Shown: one piece after another, positions 18,281 through 27,964 of the stretch
Numbering within the stretch: the first letter of the stretch is position 1
How the letters are laid out: every line of letters starts with the position of its first letter
Notes under the pieces: generated by a model
Databases searched by the model: none
What the model was told of the DNA's origin: nothing
The model's input: only the letters and a program-made list of their open reading frames with translations
Translations under genes and position numbers: made by a program
From: Flavobacterium turcicum
GTDB taxonomy: Bacteria; Bacteroidota; Bacteroidia; Flavobacteriales; Flavobacteriaceae
Reading direction: 5' to 3'
Assembly: GCF_011365745.1 (NCBI RefSeq)
Contig: NZ_JAAOBY010000009.1
Span: 1 to 64,000 of the forward strand
Length of the DNA stretch: 64,000 nt

Positions 18281-18574
18281 ATGGACGAAAAGCTTAAAAT
18301 AAAAATATCGATTGCAGACCGTGTATATCCGCTTAATGTAGATATGGCTCAGGAAGAAGGCTTAAGGAGCGCCTCCAAAAAAATTGATATCATGATTAAG
18401 CAATTTGAAGAAAATTATGCCGTGAGAGATAAGCAAGATGTTTTGGCCATGTGTGCCCTGCAATTTGCCTCACAAACAGAACAAAAACAAATTGATAATG
18501 CCATTGATGGCGAAGCAACGATTGACAGATTAAAAAAAATCAATGCTAAGCTCGATCAATATCTCGACAAATAA
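18281..18574 (+). CDS. zapA: Cell division protein ZapA
   Basis: 97 aa. The N-terminal part KLKIKISIADRVYPLNVDMAQEE matches the ZapA globular head, with the EEGLRSASKKID segment, and the C-terminal half is a helix suited to the ZapA tetramer. ZapA bundles FtsZ filaments at midcell. It sits between the coiled-coil gene and the 6S RNA, the same zapA-6S neighbourhood known from Escherichia coli. Confidence 0.88.
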   Translation: MDEKLKIKISIADRVYPLNVDMAQEEGLRSASKKIDIMIKQFEENYAVRDKQDVLAMCALQFASQTEQKQIDNAIDGEATIDRLKKINAKLDQYLDK

Positions 18575-18598
18575 ACGTTCTTTACAAAAACTAAGATA

Positions 18599-18762
18599 CT
18601 GCCTACATTAGTTCTTATTTGGTAAACTCAACACTAACAATTTAGGATGAGCGAATCGTCACTACTATAGCATGCCACGCTCCAGCGAGGAAACTTGAAC
18701 AGTGAGTTAGCTCAAAACTTGTCTTTTCGAGTTTATACAATCCCACTAATGTAGGCTTTTTT
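18599..18762 (+). ncRNA. ssrS: 6S RNA, flavobacterial type
   Basis: About 160 bases forming one long rod. The closing stem is a perfect 12-bp match, GCCTACATTAGT (18601-18612) with ACTAATGTAGGC (18745-18756), followed by six T, which doubles as a terminator. Inside it, TAAACTC (18623-18629) pairs with GAGTTTA (18729-18735), CTAAC (18633-18637) with GTTAG (18706-18710), and GAGCG (18649-18653) with CGCTC (18678-18682), leaving internal bubbles as expected of a 6S RNA. 6S RNA mimics an open promoter and binds RNA polymerase holoenzyme. The position between zapA and rny fits. Exact ends are estimates. Confidence 0.82.
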
Positions 18763-18782
18763 ATACATAAATTTTAATAAAC

Positions 18783-20348
18783 ATGGACAACATAATAACG
18801 ATTATCACCTCAGGAATACTTGGAATTGCAGCAGGATTTGCTATTGCAAAATTAATTGAGAAAAGCAATATTTCTAATCTCATTAAAAACTCCAAAAAAG
18901 AAGCAGCATCGATTTTAAAGGATGCCAATTTAGAGGCTGAAAACATCAAGAAAGATAAAATTCTTCAGGCAAAAGAAAAATTCATTGAACTTAAAGCAGA
19001 GCATGAGCAAGTAATTTTGGCACGCGACAAAAAAGTAGCCGAAATTGAAAAAAGAGTTCGTGACAAAGAATCGCAAGTATCTAACGAACTTTCAAAAGCT
19101 AAAAAAGTAAATGACGAATTCGAAGCTAAAAGCGCTGAATTCAAGTCTAAAATTGAAAACTTAGACAAAAAACAGGTTGAAGTAGACCGTTTACACAAAA
19201 GCCAGTTACAGCAATTGGAATTGATTTCAGGACTATCTGCCGAGGAAGCTAAAAATCAGTTAGTAGAAGGCTTAAAAGCAGAAGCCAAAAGCAAAGCGAT
19301 GTCACACATTCAAGACACTATTGAAGAGGCAAAACTTACTGCGCAACAAGAAGCAAAAAAGATCATCATCAATACTATTCAGCGTGTAGGAACTGAGGAA
19401 GCAGTTGAAAATTGTGTTTCTGTTTTCAACATCGAATCAGATGACGTAAAAGGTAGAATCATTGGTCGTGAGGGTAGAAATATCCGTGCGCTAGAGGCTG
19501 CAACCGGTGTAGAAATCATTGTAGATGATACTCCAGAAGCGATTATTCTTTCTTGTTTTGATCCTGTTCGAAGAGAAATTGCTCGTTTAGCATTGCACAA
19601 ACTGGTAACAGATGGTAGAATTCACCCTGCTCGTATTGAAGAAGTAGTAGCGAAAACCACCAAACAAATTGATGACGAAATCATTGAAGTTGGAAAACGT
19701 ACTGTAATTGACTTAGGTATTCATGGTTTACACCCAGAATTGATTAAAGTTGTAGGTAGAATGAAATACCGTTCATCATACGGACAAAACCTATTACAGC
19801 ACTCACGTGAAGTTTCTAAATTGTGTGGAATCATGGCTGCTGAACTAGGATTGAACGTAAAACTGGCCAAAAGAGCAGGTTTATTGCACGATATAGGAAA
19901 AGTACCAGATGCTGAAAGCGATTTACCACACGCTTTATTAGGAATGCAGTGGGCTGAGAAATATGGCGAAAAAGAAGAAGTTTGTAACGCCATTGGAGCG
20001 CACCACGATGAGATCGAAATGAAATCATTATTGTCTCCAATCATTCAGGTTTGTGATGCCATTTCAGGAGCAAGACCAGGAGCAAGAAGACAAGTTTTAG
20101 ACTCGTATATCCAACGTTTGAAAGACCTTGAAGAAGTAGCCTACGGATTTAGTGGTGTGAAAAACGCATACGCTATTCAAGCAGGTAGAGAATTACGTGT
20201 TATTGTAGAAAGCGAAAAAGTTTCTGATGATAATGCCGCAAGTTTATCATTCGACATTTCTCAAAAAATTCAAACAGAAATGACTTATCCAGGACAGGTA
20301 AAAGTTACGGTAATACGTGAAACGCGTGCGGTAAATATTGCAAAATAG
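18783..20348 (+). CDS. rny: Ribonuclease Y
   Basis: 521 aa. One N-terminal membrane helix (residues 4-24), a long charged coiled coil (about 28-200), a KH RNA-binding domain (about 210-275, [15 protein letters not shown]) and an HD domain with [10 protein letters not shown] near 360-370. RNase Y is a membrane-bound endonuclease that starts mRNA decay. ATG start 20 bases after the 6S T-run, so it may depend on read-through or on a promoter inside the RNA gene. A terminator follows the stop. Confidence 0.97.
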   Translation: MDNIITIITSGILGIAAGFAIAKLIEKSNISNLIKNSKKEAASILKDANLEAENIKKDKILQAKEKFIELKAEHEQVILARDKKVAEIEKRVRDKESQVSNELSKAKKVNDEFEAKSAEFKSKIENLDKKQVEVDRLHKSQLQQLELISGLSAEEAKNQLVEGLKAEAKSKAMSHIQDTIEEAKLTAQQEAKKIIINTIQRVGTEEAVENCVSVFNIESDDVKGRIIGREGRNIRALEAATGVEIIVDDTPEAIILSCFDPVRREIARLALHKLVTDGRIHPARIEEVVAKTTKQIDDEIIEVGKRTVIDLGIHGLHPELIKVVGRMKYRSSYGQNLLQHSREVSKLCGIMAAELGLNVKLAKRAGLLHDIGKVPDAESDLPHALLGMQWAEKYGEKEEVCNAIGAHHDEIEMKSLLSPIIQVCDAISGARPGARRQVLDSYIQRLKDLEEVAYGFSGVKNAYAIQAGRELRVIVESEKVSDDNAASLSFDISQKIQTEMTYPGQVKVTVIRETRAVNIAK

Positions 20349-20370
20349 AAATTAAAATATAGTGATAGAA

Positions 20371-20399
20371 AAAAGCTTCCGTTATTGGAAGCTTTTTTT
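20371..20399. terminator. Terminator between rny and the PAS kinase
   Basis: Stem AAAAGCTTCC (20371-20380) with GGAAGCTTTT (20387-20396), loop GTTATT, T-run on the right and A-run on the left, so usable from both convergent genes. Confidence 0.88.
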
Positions 20400-20473
20400 A
20401 TGAAAATAATTATCAAATTTGTTAAAAGGAAACGCAAAAAAGAAGAAACTTCGGTTGCTACAGCTAATTAATC

Positions 20474-21988
20474 TTAGCAAAAAAAATGAATTTTGAACGT
20501 AGATCCAACACCTTCTTCACTTAAAACAGAAACAGTACCCTTCATTGATTCAATTTGATTTTTGGTAATATACAAACCCAAACCACGAGCATCTGCATGC
20601 TGATGAAAAGTCTTGTATAATCCGAACAAAGATTCACCATATTTCATTAAATTAATACCTAAACCATTATCGGTAATTGATAGCACCTTTTGGTTGTTAT
20701 CAATTTCAAATTGATAAGTAATTTCCAGAGGTCGTTTAGGATCTGCATATTTGATAGCGTTTGTGGTGAAGTTAAGCAAAACACTTTCTAAATACGCCGG
20801 ATTGAAATCTACCTCAACATGCTCAGGTACTAGGTTGTGAATTCGAAATGAGATTTGGGATTGCGACGAATGAATAAGATCTAATGTTTTTACTATATAT
20901 TTTTTCAAATTGAGTGCACTAACAGGGATATTGTGATTGTTTTGAATTGATACCAATTGCACCAAATTTCGGATTGTTTCGTTAAGATCGTTAGAAACAG
21001 TGCGCAAATATGGAAGCATTTCTTGAATAGTACTTTCTTCAGCATCAGTATCAATCAAATCCAAAATAGATTTGATATTACCAGCTTGCGTATTCAAATT
21101 ATGCGAAACAATATGCGAAAAATTTAAAAGTCTGCTATTTTGCTTTCGTACCAAATCAATCGCCTGCTCCAACTCTAATTCTTTCTCTTTTTGTGAAGAA
21201 ATATCAGTGTGGGTACCAATTACTCTTAGTGGTTTTCCATACAAATCGCGTTCAATAACTTTCCCACGATCTAAAATCCATTTGTACTTTCCTTGACTAG
21301 TAAGTACTCGGTGGTGGTTTTCGTAAAAAGGAGTACGATCATCAAAATGATCTTGAATGTCTGAAAAATAGCGATTTAAATCATCTGGATGTACAATTTT
21401 ATCCCATCGTTTAGGAGAGTCAAAAACATCTGCAACATCTTCATTTAATATTTTCATGGATTGTGCCGAATAAAACACTTCATCAGTAGCAACATTCCAA
21501 TCCCACACACCAGCAGTAGAAGCCTCGAGGGCAAATTTAAAACGCTCCTCACTTACTTTTAATCGATTTTCATTGTCTTTTAGTGTCGTACAATCTGAAA
21601 TACGGCCGTAAAAGGCAATACTACCATCAGGATACAATTCTGGTTTTGCAGCAATTTTTAACCACCGCAACCCTTTTTGAGGCAACTGAACTCTAAATTC
21701 AAATTCCCAACTAGTTAAATTTCGTTTGGCTTGTAGCAAAGATTCAAAAAAAGGAGCACGGTCTGCCTCAATAATACGTTCATATATTAGTGTCTTATCA
21801 CTATCTAGGAAATGCGTAGCTGACAATTCGAAAAAATTATTAGCCGACCTACTCACCAAAGGAAATAGGTAGGTATTATCAGGAGCAATTACAAATTCAA
21901 AAATTAAATCAGGAATTTCATTAAATAATTTATTGTAAAAATCATTTACCTCTTGACAATTTTCATTTTGGAAAAAATCAAAAACCAT
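20474..21988 (-). CDS. PAS-domain sensor histidine kinase
   Basis: 504 aa, no membrane segment, so a cytoplasmic sensor. Two PAS folds are visible (about residues 20-135 and 145-265, each ending in a PAC-like strand, FYGRISD and VIGTHTDIS). A dimerisation domain with the phospho-acceptor His296 follows in NFSHIVSHNLNTQ, then an ATPase domain with NAIKYA and ADARGLGLYI. The SHNL form of the H-box is common in Bacteroidota kinases. No response regulator is adjacent, so its partner is elsewhere. Signal unknown. Confidence 0.88.
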   Translation of the reverse strand: MVFDFFQNENCQEVNDFYNKLFNEIPDLIFEFVIAPDNTYLFPLVSRSANNFFELSATHFLDSDKTLIYERIIEADRAPFFESLLQAKRNLTSWEFEFRVQLPQKGLRWLKIAAKPELYPDGSIAFYGRISDCTTLKDNENRLKVSEERFKFALEASTAGVWDWNVATDEVFYSAQSMKILNEDVADVFDSPKRWDKIVHPDDLNRYFSDIQDHFDDRTPFYENHHRVLTSQGKYKWILDRGKVIERDLYGKPLRVIGTHTDISSQKEKELELEQAIDLVRKQNSRLLNFSHIVSHNLNTQAGNIKSILDLIDTDAEESTIQEMLPYLRTVSNDLNETIRNLVQLVSIQNNHNIPVSALNLKKYIVKTLDLIHSSQSQISFRIHNLVPEHVEVDFNPAYLESVLLNFTTNAIKYADPKRPLEITYQFEIDNNQKVLSITDNGLGINLMKYGESLFGLYKTFHQHADARGLGLYITKNQIESMKGTVSVLSEEGVGSTFKIHFFC

Positions 21989-22159
21989 ATGCTCGTATTA
22001 AATAGTCGAACTTTATTTCATTAATCAGATGTCAAGTTATAAAATAAAAGATGAAGAAAATGTGTTGGAGTCTTTTTTTTTGTTGGAAAAAACAAAAATA
22101 ATGACAAGTATAAAACATTTCTTTCTTTAACAGCAATCTAAAAAATAAAGTTTGCCTTA

Positions 22160-23059
22160 TTATTTTTTTCTTGGATGAAATGTATGCAAAACATCGGTAA
22201 GAAAACTGCGATCTAAATGCACATAAATTTCGGTGGTAGTAATAGATTCGTGGCCAAGCATTAACTGTATCGCTCGTAAATCAGCTCCATTTTCTAACAA
22301 ATGCGTAGCAAATGAGTGACGTAATGTGTGAGGACTAATTGTCTTGTGAAGTCCAATTGATACCGCCAAATTCTTAATAATCGTAAAAATCATGGCACGC
22401 GTTAATTGTTTCCCTCTGCGATTTAAAAACAAAGTGTCATCAAAACCTTTTTGAATATTTAGGTTTGGCCTAACGTGATCCTTATAAGTATTGATATATT
22501 TTTGCGTCAATTCACTAATGGGTACAAAACGTTGTTTGTTTCCTTTACCTGTAATTTTAATAAAACCTTCTTCAAAAAAAAGATCCGAGATTTTTAGAGC
22601 TACTAATTCCGAAACCCTTAAACCACACCCGTACAAGGTTTCTAGCATGGCCCGATTACGTTCGCCTTCGTTTGTACTTAAATCAATAGCTTCAATCAAA
22701 GTATCTATTTCGGCTACGGATAAAGTATCTGGAAGTTTACGCCCTGTTTTTGGAGTATCAATTAATTGCAATGGATCATCTTTGCGGTATTCCTCAAAAA
22801 TTAAAAAATTAAAAAAACTTTTGAGGCCAGAAATAATACGTGCCTGGGAACGAGTATTAACCTCTTTTGCAACAGCGTAAATGAATGCTTGAAGTGTTTC
22901 ATCAGTTATTGAAATTGGCGAAGCAGAAAGGTTATTTTGTTCAAGAAACAGGCACAATCGTTCAATGTCAAAGGTATAATTAAGAATGGTGTTTTCTGAC
23001 AAACCCCTTTCAATCTTTAAATACGACTGGTATTCTTTGATGTACGTGCTCCAATTCAT
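22160..23059 (-). CDS. xerD: Tyrosine recombinase XerD/XerC-type
   Basis: 299 aa. N-terminal SAM-like domain (residues 1-90) and catalytic domain with the complete active set Arg148, Lys172, His244, Arg247, His270 and nucleophile Tyr279. Size and motif GHESITTTEIYVH are those of the housekeeping Xer recombinases that resolve chromosome dimers at dif, not of phage integrases. It has no mobile-element genes around it. ATG start. Bacteroidota often have more than one Xer protein, so the D label is by similarity only. Confidence 0.9.
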   Translation of the reverse strand: MNWSTYIKEYQSYLKIERGLSENTILNYTFDIERLCLFLEQNNLSASPISITDETLQAFIYAVAKEVNTRSQARIISGLKSFFNFLIFEEYRKDDPLQLIDTPKTGRKLPDTLSVAEIDTLIEAIDLSTNEGERNRAMLETLYGCGLRVSELVALKISDLFFEEGFIKITGKGNKQRFVPISELTQKYINTYKDHVRPNLNIQKGFDDTLFLNRRGKQLTRAMIFTIIKNLAVSIGLHKTISPHTLRHSFATHLLENGADLRAIQLMLGHESITTTEIYVHLDRSFLTDVLHTFHPRKK

Positions 23060-23316
23060 GCTCCAAAGTACGCATTTATTTTAGCATTAAAAAAGAAAAA
23101 TCGGCAACACTGCTACATATAAATAGTAACTTTAACGGACTAAATTACTTTGAGTTAACGCCAAAAAGAAAATAGAAACTTCAAAAAATAAGTACGCTAC
23201 TCATTTTTGGACTAATTTTTGAACACGATATGTTATAACAACAAAGACAATATTTATACAACAAAGCTGTTTTACCTATTGTCTCTTATCGAATACTAAC
23301 TTTTAAATAGAAAAAA

Positions 23317-23880
23317 ATGAAAAAACTAATTTTAGCTGCCATCGTTCTATGCGGAACCACAATGAGTTTGAATGCACAAAGTATTAAATTCGGACTAAAA
23401 GCGGGTATTAACTACGCCAATCAGTCTGGAAGTGATATTACTGTAAATAGCGATAACTTTGACAAGGAAGCCATTACGAGCTACCACGCGGGTTTAATTG
23501 CCGAAATTAACATTACAGAAGGCTTTGCTATACAACCAGAACTTTTGTACTCAACACAAGGAGCCACATACAAAAATGCAACCGAAGAGTTTAAAAATGA
23601 ATTGGGCTACTTGTCTATTCCGGTTCTTGCAAAATTCAAATTAAGTAATGCTTTGAGTCTTGATTTAGGTCCGCAAGCATCATTTTTATTGAGCGAAAGA
23701 GAAAATGTAAATTTTAAAAAACCTGAAACTTTCGAATTTGGTGCAGCAGCTGGTTTAACAGTAAACCTTACAAAAAATTTATTTTTACAGGGGAGATATG
23801 TAGCTGGCCTTACGGAAGCTTCTAGAAATGCTGAAATCAAAAATTCAGTAGTGCAAGTATCTGCTGGTTTCAAATTTTAA
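23317..23880 (+). CDS. Outer-membrane beta-barrel protein, PorT-like
   Basis: 187 aa. Signal peptide MKKLILAAIVLCGTTMSLNAQ (residues 1-21), then alternating beta strands starting with KFGLKAGINYANQ and ending in Phe (VSAGFKF), the pattern of small eight-stranded outer-membrane barrels of the PorT/OmpA-like type. No ligand or activity can be inferred. It is flanked upstream by a 257-base gap in which I see no full promoter, and a terminator follows 25 bases after the stop, so it is a single-gene unit. Confidence 0.85.
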   Translation: MKKLILAAIVLCGTTMSLNAQSIKFGLKAGINYANQSGSDITVNSDNFDKEAITSYHAGLIAEINITEGFAIQPELLYSTQGATYKNATEEFKNELGYLSIPVLAKFKLSNALSLDLGPQASFLLSERENVNFKKPETFEFGAAAGLTVNLTKNLFLQGRYVAGLTEASRNAEIKNSVVQVSAGFKF

Positions 23881-23905
23881 ACCAATCATAAAAATTAAAT
23901 CCCTA

Positions 23906-23936
23906 AACCGTTCCTTCAATTGGAACGGTTTTTTTA
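23906..23936 (+). terminator. Terminator after the beta-barrel gene
   Basis: Stem AACCGTTCC with GGAACGGTT, seven-base loop TTCAATT, and seven T. Confidence 0.9.
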
Positions 23937-23958
23937 TTTTTACCAAAAAAGTTAAATC

Positions 23959-24372
23959 ATGAAAATTTGTATTATCAACGGTCCGAATCTTAATTTGTTG
24001 GGTAAACGAGAACCTGAAGTTTATGGCAGTCAGTCTTTCGAGGATTACTTAACAATTTTAGAAAAAAAATATATGGACGTAGAATTCAATTATTTTCAAA
24101 GTAATATTGAAGGTGAATTGATTGGAAAAATACAAGATGTTGGTTTTTCATATGATGGCATTATTTTGAATGCTGGTGCCTATACGCATACCTCTATTGG
24201 TTTAGGTGATGCTATTAAAGCTATTTCAACACCTGTCATAGAAGTTCATATTTCAAACACCTATACCCGCGAAAGTTTCAGGCATCAGTCCTATTTATCT
24301 GGTAATGCTAAAGGGGTTATCGTAGGATTTGGAATGAAAAGTTATGAATTAGCATTACTGTCTTTTTTATAA
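23959..24372 (+). CDS. aroQ: Type II 3-dehydroquinate dehydratase
   Basis: 137 aa. Starts KICIINGPNLNLLGKREPEVYG. Key residues are present: Arg17, catalytic Tyr22, Asn71 in NAGAYTHT, His77, His97 in EVHISN, and Arg108. It removes water from 3-dehydroquinate, the third step of the shikimate pathway to aromatic amino acids. It acts as a cytoplasmic dodecamer. ATG start 18 bases after the preceding terminator T-run. No other aro gene is nearby. Confidence 0.96.
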   Translation: MKICIINGPNLNLLGKREPEVYGSQSFEDYLTILEKKYMDVEFNYFQSNIEGELIGKIQDVGFSYDGIILNAGAYTHTSIGLGDAIKAISTPVIEVHISNTYTRESFRHQSYLSGNAKGVIVGFGMKSYELALLSFL

Positions 24373-24461
24373 TTTTTCAAAAAACTCAAAACGAAACGTT
24401 TAACAAATTATTAATAGCTTCTTGATAAAGTTCTGTTATTTTTGAGAAAGAAAAAACTTTC

Positions 24462-26948
24462 ATGAAAAAACACTACGCTATCTTTTTGCTGCTCCTTTCT
24501 ATTTGGAGTCACGCACAAATTAAAGGAACTATTGTTGATGAACAAGGCAAACCACTACCCTACGTTACTATCTTACAAGAAGATTCTTTTTACGGGACCA
24601 CCAGCAATGATCAAGGTAATTTTGAATTCACTCTGAAAAAAAGCGAAAAACCCATACTCGTTTTTCAATTTCTTGGTTTTAAAACACAAAAAGTTACAAT
24701 TGAAACTGCTAAGCTACCGTACTCTATTGTAGTTAAAATGATCGAGGAAACTTTTTCGTTAAACGAAGTGGTTATTAGCAGAAACGTCAATCCCGCGTTA
24801 GCTATTATTAAAAAAGCAATTGCCGCACGAAAACGAAATACGGAAAAAACCAACCGATTTACCGCCGATTTTTACTCCCGTGGTATTTTTAAATTAGAAA
24901 ATGCTCCAAAGAAGATATTAGGTCAAAAAATTGGCGATTTAGATGGCGCACTCGACTCAACGGGAACAGGAATCATTTCCTTATCGGAAACATTTTCTAA
25001 AATTTCCTTCGAGAAACCCAACAAATTAAAAGAAGTAGTATCAGCATCTAAAGTCAGCGGTAGCAACAACGGTTACAGCTACAATACCGCACGGTCGTCA
25101 TTTTATGATTTTTATGACAATACTATAGATTTTGGCGTACCCATGATTTCACCAATTGCTAGTAGTGCGTTTAACTATTACAATTATAAGCTCGAGGGCA
25201 CCTTTTTTGACGAAAACAATAATCAAATAAATAAAATTCTAGTTTCGGCCAAACGAGATAGCGAACCTGTTTTTGAAGGACATATTTACATTGTTGAGGA
25301 TTCTTGGGCAATTTATGCAGTCGACCTTGATATAAAAGGGTATCGAATGAAGGAGGAATTTGTAGACATAATGACTTTAAAACAGAACTTTAGTTTTAAC
25401 AAAGCAGCTGCTATTTGGGCAAAAAATACACAAAGTTTGGAACTTGTGGCCGGCGCTTTTGGCGTTAAATTTAAAGGAAAGTACAACTACGTTTATAATA
25501 ATTACGATTTTATATCTGCCTTTGCACCTAAAACTTTTTCAAATGAAATTACCCGAATTGAAATAAACGCGAATAAAAAAGACAGTACTTTTTGGAACAG
25601 CAACAGACCAATTCCGCTTACTAGCGAAGAAAATCTAGATTATATCCGAAAAGATAGTATTTACAAAACACGTAATTCGCCTCGCTACCTCGACTCTATT
25701 GATGCGAAGAATAATAAATTCAGATTTCTTAAAATACTGACCGGCTATACGTACACCAACAGCGTTAAAAAACAAAGTTTTAGTTATGATGGCTTATTGA
25801 ATTTGGGTTCACTAAGTTTTAATACCGTTCAAGGTTATAATTTTGATACTGGCTTCAGATTTACTTCACGTAAAAATCAAGAAACCAAAGGCCAATATAC
25901 CTCAATTGGTACCAAATTTAATTATGGATTTGCCGAAGATAGATTGCGCGTAACAGGTCAATTTACACATCGTTTTAACAATCAAAACTATGCAACAATT
26001 TATGCAACTGCTGGTAGCGAAGTAAAACAATTTAATGCTAGTGAACCCATAAGCAAATTCATGAATAGCATCAGTTCATTGTTCTTTAAAAACAATTTTA
26101 TGAAGCTGTACCAACTAGAATCGGTTTCAATGGGCTATAATCAAAATATTGCCAACGGACTCAATTTAGGCGTGCGAACCAGCTATGAAAAACGCAAATC
26201 TTTGTTCAACACAACTGATTTCTCTTACTTTAAAAAAGAAGATTTCTACAGTTCGAATAATCCACTAGATCCAACAAATGAGTTATCGGCACCATTTGAA
26301 ACACATCATTTGGTGAAAAGTAATTTACTTTTACGTATCAATTTTGGAAATAAATATGCCTCACGTCCTGACGGAAAATTCAATATTCGCAACATTGATT
26401 ACCCCACTTTGTACTTTGGTCTAGAGAAAGCTTGGGCAGCATCTGATAAAAAATATGAATTTGAACACTGGAATACGAGCGCTTTTTATGATTTGAAGTT
26501 AGGTAACAAAGGACTATTGGGTATCAATCTGAAAGCAGGTTTGTTTACCAATGCAAAAAACATCGCATTTACAGATTACAAACATTTTAATGGTAATCAA
26601 ACCAGTATTGGCCAAAGTGCTCGTTATTTAAACACTTTTAATTTGTTACCGTACTATTCACAAAGTACGAATGATCGCTACTTTGAAGCGCACACAGAGT
26701 ACAATGACAACGGATACTTGATGAATAAAATTCCGCTTTTGAATAAATTAAAATCGACTTTGATTTTGGGAGCACACCAACTGTCAACGCCTTCGGCAAA
26801 ATCCTATTCAGAACTTACTATTGGTTTAGACAACCTTGGTTTTGGAAAATTAAAATTGTTTCGTGTTGATTATGTTCGATCTTTTCAAAATGGAGTGTCC
26901 AAAGACGGAGTGGTTTTTGGTTTGAAAATCTTAGATGTCTTAGAGTAG
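24462..26948 (+). CDS. DUF5686 outer-membrane protein with carboxypeptidase-regulatory-like domain
   Basis: 828 aa. Signal peptide to about residue 18 (WSHAQ), a beta-sandwich of the CarboxypepD-regulatory-like type (19-95, KGTIVDEQGKPLPYVTI), then a long DUF5686 region ending in barrel-like strands (GVVFGLKILDVLE). The design echoes TonB receptors but there is no plug motif, so it is not a classic receptor. The family is common in Bacteroidota and of unknown function. A TATTTTTG box at 24437-24444 may start its transcript; a shared bidirectional terminator lies after the stop. Confidence 0.8.
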   Translation: MKKHYAIFLLLLSIWSHAQIKGTIVDEQGKPLPYVTILQEDSFYGTTSNDQGNFEFTLKKSEKPILVFQFLGFKTQKVTIETAKLPYSIVVKMIEETFSLNEVVISRNVNPALAIIKKAIAARKRNTEKTNRFTADFYSRGIFKLENAPKKILGQKIGDLDGALDSTGTGIISLSETFSKISFEKPNKLKEVVSASKVSGSNNGYSYNTARSSFYDFYDNTIDFGVPMISPIASSAFNYYNYKLEGTFFDENNNQINKILVSAKRDSEPVFEGHIYIVEDSWAIYAVDLDIKGYRMKEEFVDIMTLKQNFSFNKAAAIWAKNTQSLELVAGAFGVKFKGKYNYVYNNYDFISAFAPKTFSNEITRIEINANKKDSTFWNSNRPIPLTSEENLDYIRKDSIYKTRNSPRYLDSIDAKNNKFRFLKILTGYTYTNSVKKQSFSYDGLLNLGSLSFNTVQGYNFDTGFRFTSRKNQETKGQYTSIGTKFNYGFAEDRLRVTGQFTHRFNNQNYATIYATAGSEVKQFNASEPISKFMNSISSLFFKNNFMKLYQLESVSMGYNQNIANGLNLGVRTSYEKRKSLFNTTDFSYFKKEDFYSSNNPLDPTNELSAPFETHHLVKSNLLLRINFGNKYASRPDGKFNIRNIDYPTLYFGLEKAWAASDKKYEFEHWNTSAFYDLKLGNKGLLGINLKAGLFTNAKNIAFTDYKHFNGNQTSIGQSARYLNTFNLLPYYSQSTNDRYFEAHTEYNDNGYLMNKIPLLNKLKSTLILGAHQLSTPSAKSYSELTIGLDNLGFGKLKLFRVDYVRSFQNGVSKDGVVFGLKILDVLE

Positions 26949-26974
26949 CCTGACAAGCTTTACGCAATTCAATT

Positions 26975-27000
26975 AAAAAACACCCAATTGGGTGTTTTTT
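26975..27000. terminator. Bidirectional terminator
   Basis: Perfect palindrome: AAAAAACACCC with GGGTGTTTTTT around AATT. It separates the convergent DUF5686 and cation-transporter genes. Confidence 0.92.
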
Positions 27001-27009
27001 CATATCTAT

Positions 27010-27876
27010 TTAATTGGGTTCAACGTGAATCAAAACATGACCTAGCTCTGGAATGCGCTCTCGCAAGGTATCTTTCAGTTGATGTGCCAAATCGTGACCT
27101 TCTTTTACTGAAATAGTCGAATCAACAATAGCATGCAAATCAACATGGTATTGCATGCCTGCTTTTCGAATAAAACATTTTTCAGTATCAATAATTCCAT
27201 CTACTTGCTGCGCAACTTCCCGTATTTGATCAATCAAATCATCATACAAATGCTCATCCATTATTTCACCTAAAGCAGGTCTGAAAATCAAATAACTATT
27301 GTACAAAATAAAAAAAGACGCGAAAAGAGCCGCCCAATCATCAGCAGATTCGTATCCTTTACCTAAAAATAAAGCAATCGATATTCCTAAAAAAGCAGCT
27401 ACGCTAGTAATAGCATCAGATCTATGGTGCCAAGCATCAGCTTTTAAAGATGAACTGTTAGTTTGAATACTTCGTTTCATTACCACACGAAATGAATACT
27501 CTTTCCATAAAATAATAGCACCTAATACTATTAATGTCCAAGGTTTCGGTAAATCATGGGGTATACCAATGTTGACAATACTTTCATAAGCAATGATAGT
27601 AGCCGATGTAATCAAAAAACCAACTACTAAAAACGTAATCAAAGGTTCCGCTCGTCCATGCCCGTAGGGATGATTTTCATCTGCAGGTTTATTGGCATAT
27701 TTGATTCCGAACAATACTAAAAATGAAGCAAAAATATCTGTTGTAGATTCAATAGCATCAGCTATAAGTGCATACGAATTGCCAAAAAAACCAGCAATAC
27801 CCTTGATTAATGCCAACGTTGTGTTGCCTATGATACTAAAATAAGTTGCTTTAATAGCCGTTTGCTCCCTTGACAT
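27010..27876 (-). CDS. Cation diffusion facilitator transporter
   Basis: 288 aa. Six predicted membrane helices in the first 205 residues and a cytoplasmic ferredoxin-like C-terminal domain. Metal-site motifs are in place: DAIESTTD in helix 2 and HHRSDA in helix 5. The C-terminal domain has HVDLHAIVD and ends HVLIHVEPN, as in FieF/MamM-like proteins. It exports divalent metals such as zinc, iron or manganese using the proton gradient; the metal is not assigned. ATG start. It lies 88 bases downstream of the murA stop-side neighbour on the other side and is probably its own unit. Confidence 0.92.
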   Translation of the reverse strand: MSREQTAIKATYFSIIGNTTLALIKGIAGFFGNSYALIADAIESTTDIFASFLVLFGIKYANKPADENHPYGHGRAEPLITFLVVGFLITSATIIAYESIVNIGIPHDLPKPWTLIVLGAIILWKEYSFRVVMKRSIQTNSSSLKADAWHHRSDAITSVAAFLGISIALFLGKGYESADDWAALFASFFILYNSYLIFRPALGEIMDEHLYDDLIDQIREVAQQVDGIIDTEKCFIRKAGMQYHVDLHAIVDSTISVKEGHDLAHQLKDTLRERIPELGHVLIHVEPN

Positions 27877-27964
27877 ATATTAAAAATAAAAATCGTTTAA
27901 GTAAATGCAGATAACTTGTATTAATTGCTATTTACTTAAACGAAAATTGTGGTAAAACTAGTAT

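Noticed and set aside
22160..23059. Tyrosine recombinase as sign of an integrated element
   Set aside because: It has housekeeping Xer size and motifs, and there are no attachment repeats, transposition or phage genes nearby.
23060..23316. Promoter or RNA gene upstream of the beta-barrel protein
   Set aside because: TAACTTTT and a TTG at 15 bases do not fit the consensus, and no stable fold is evident.
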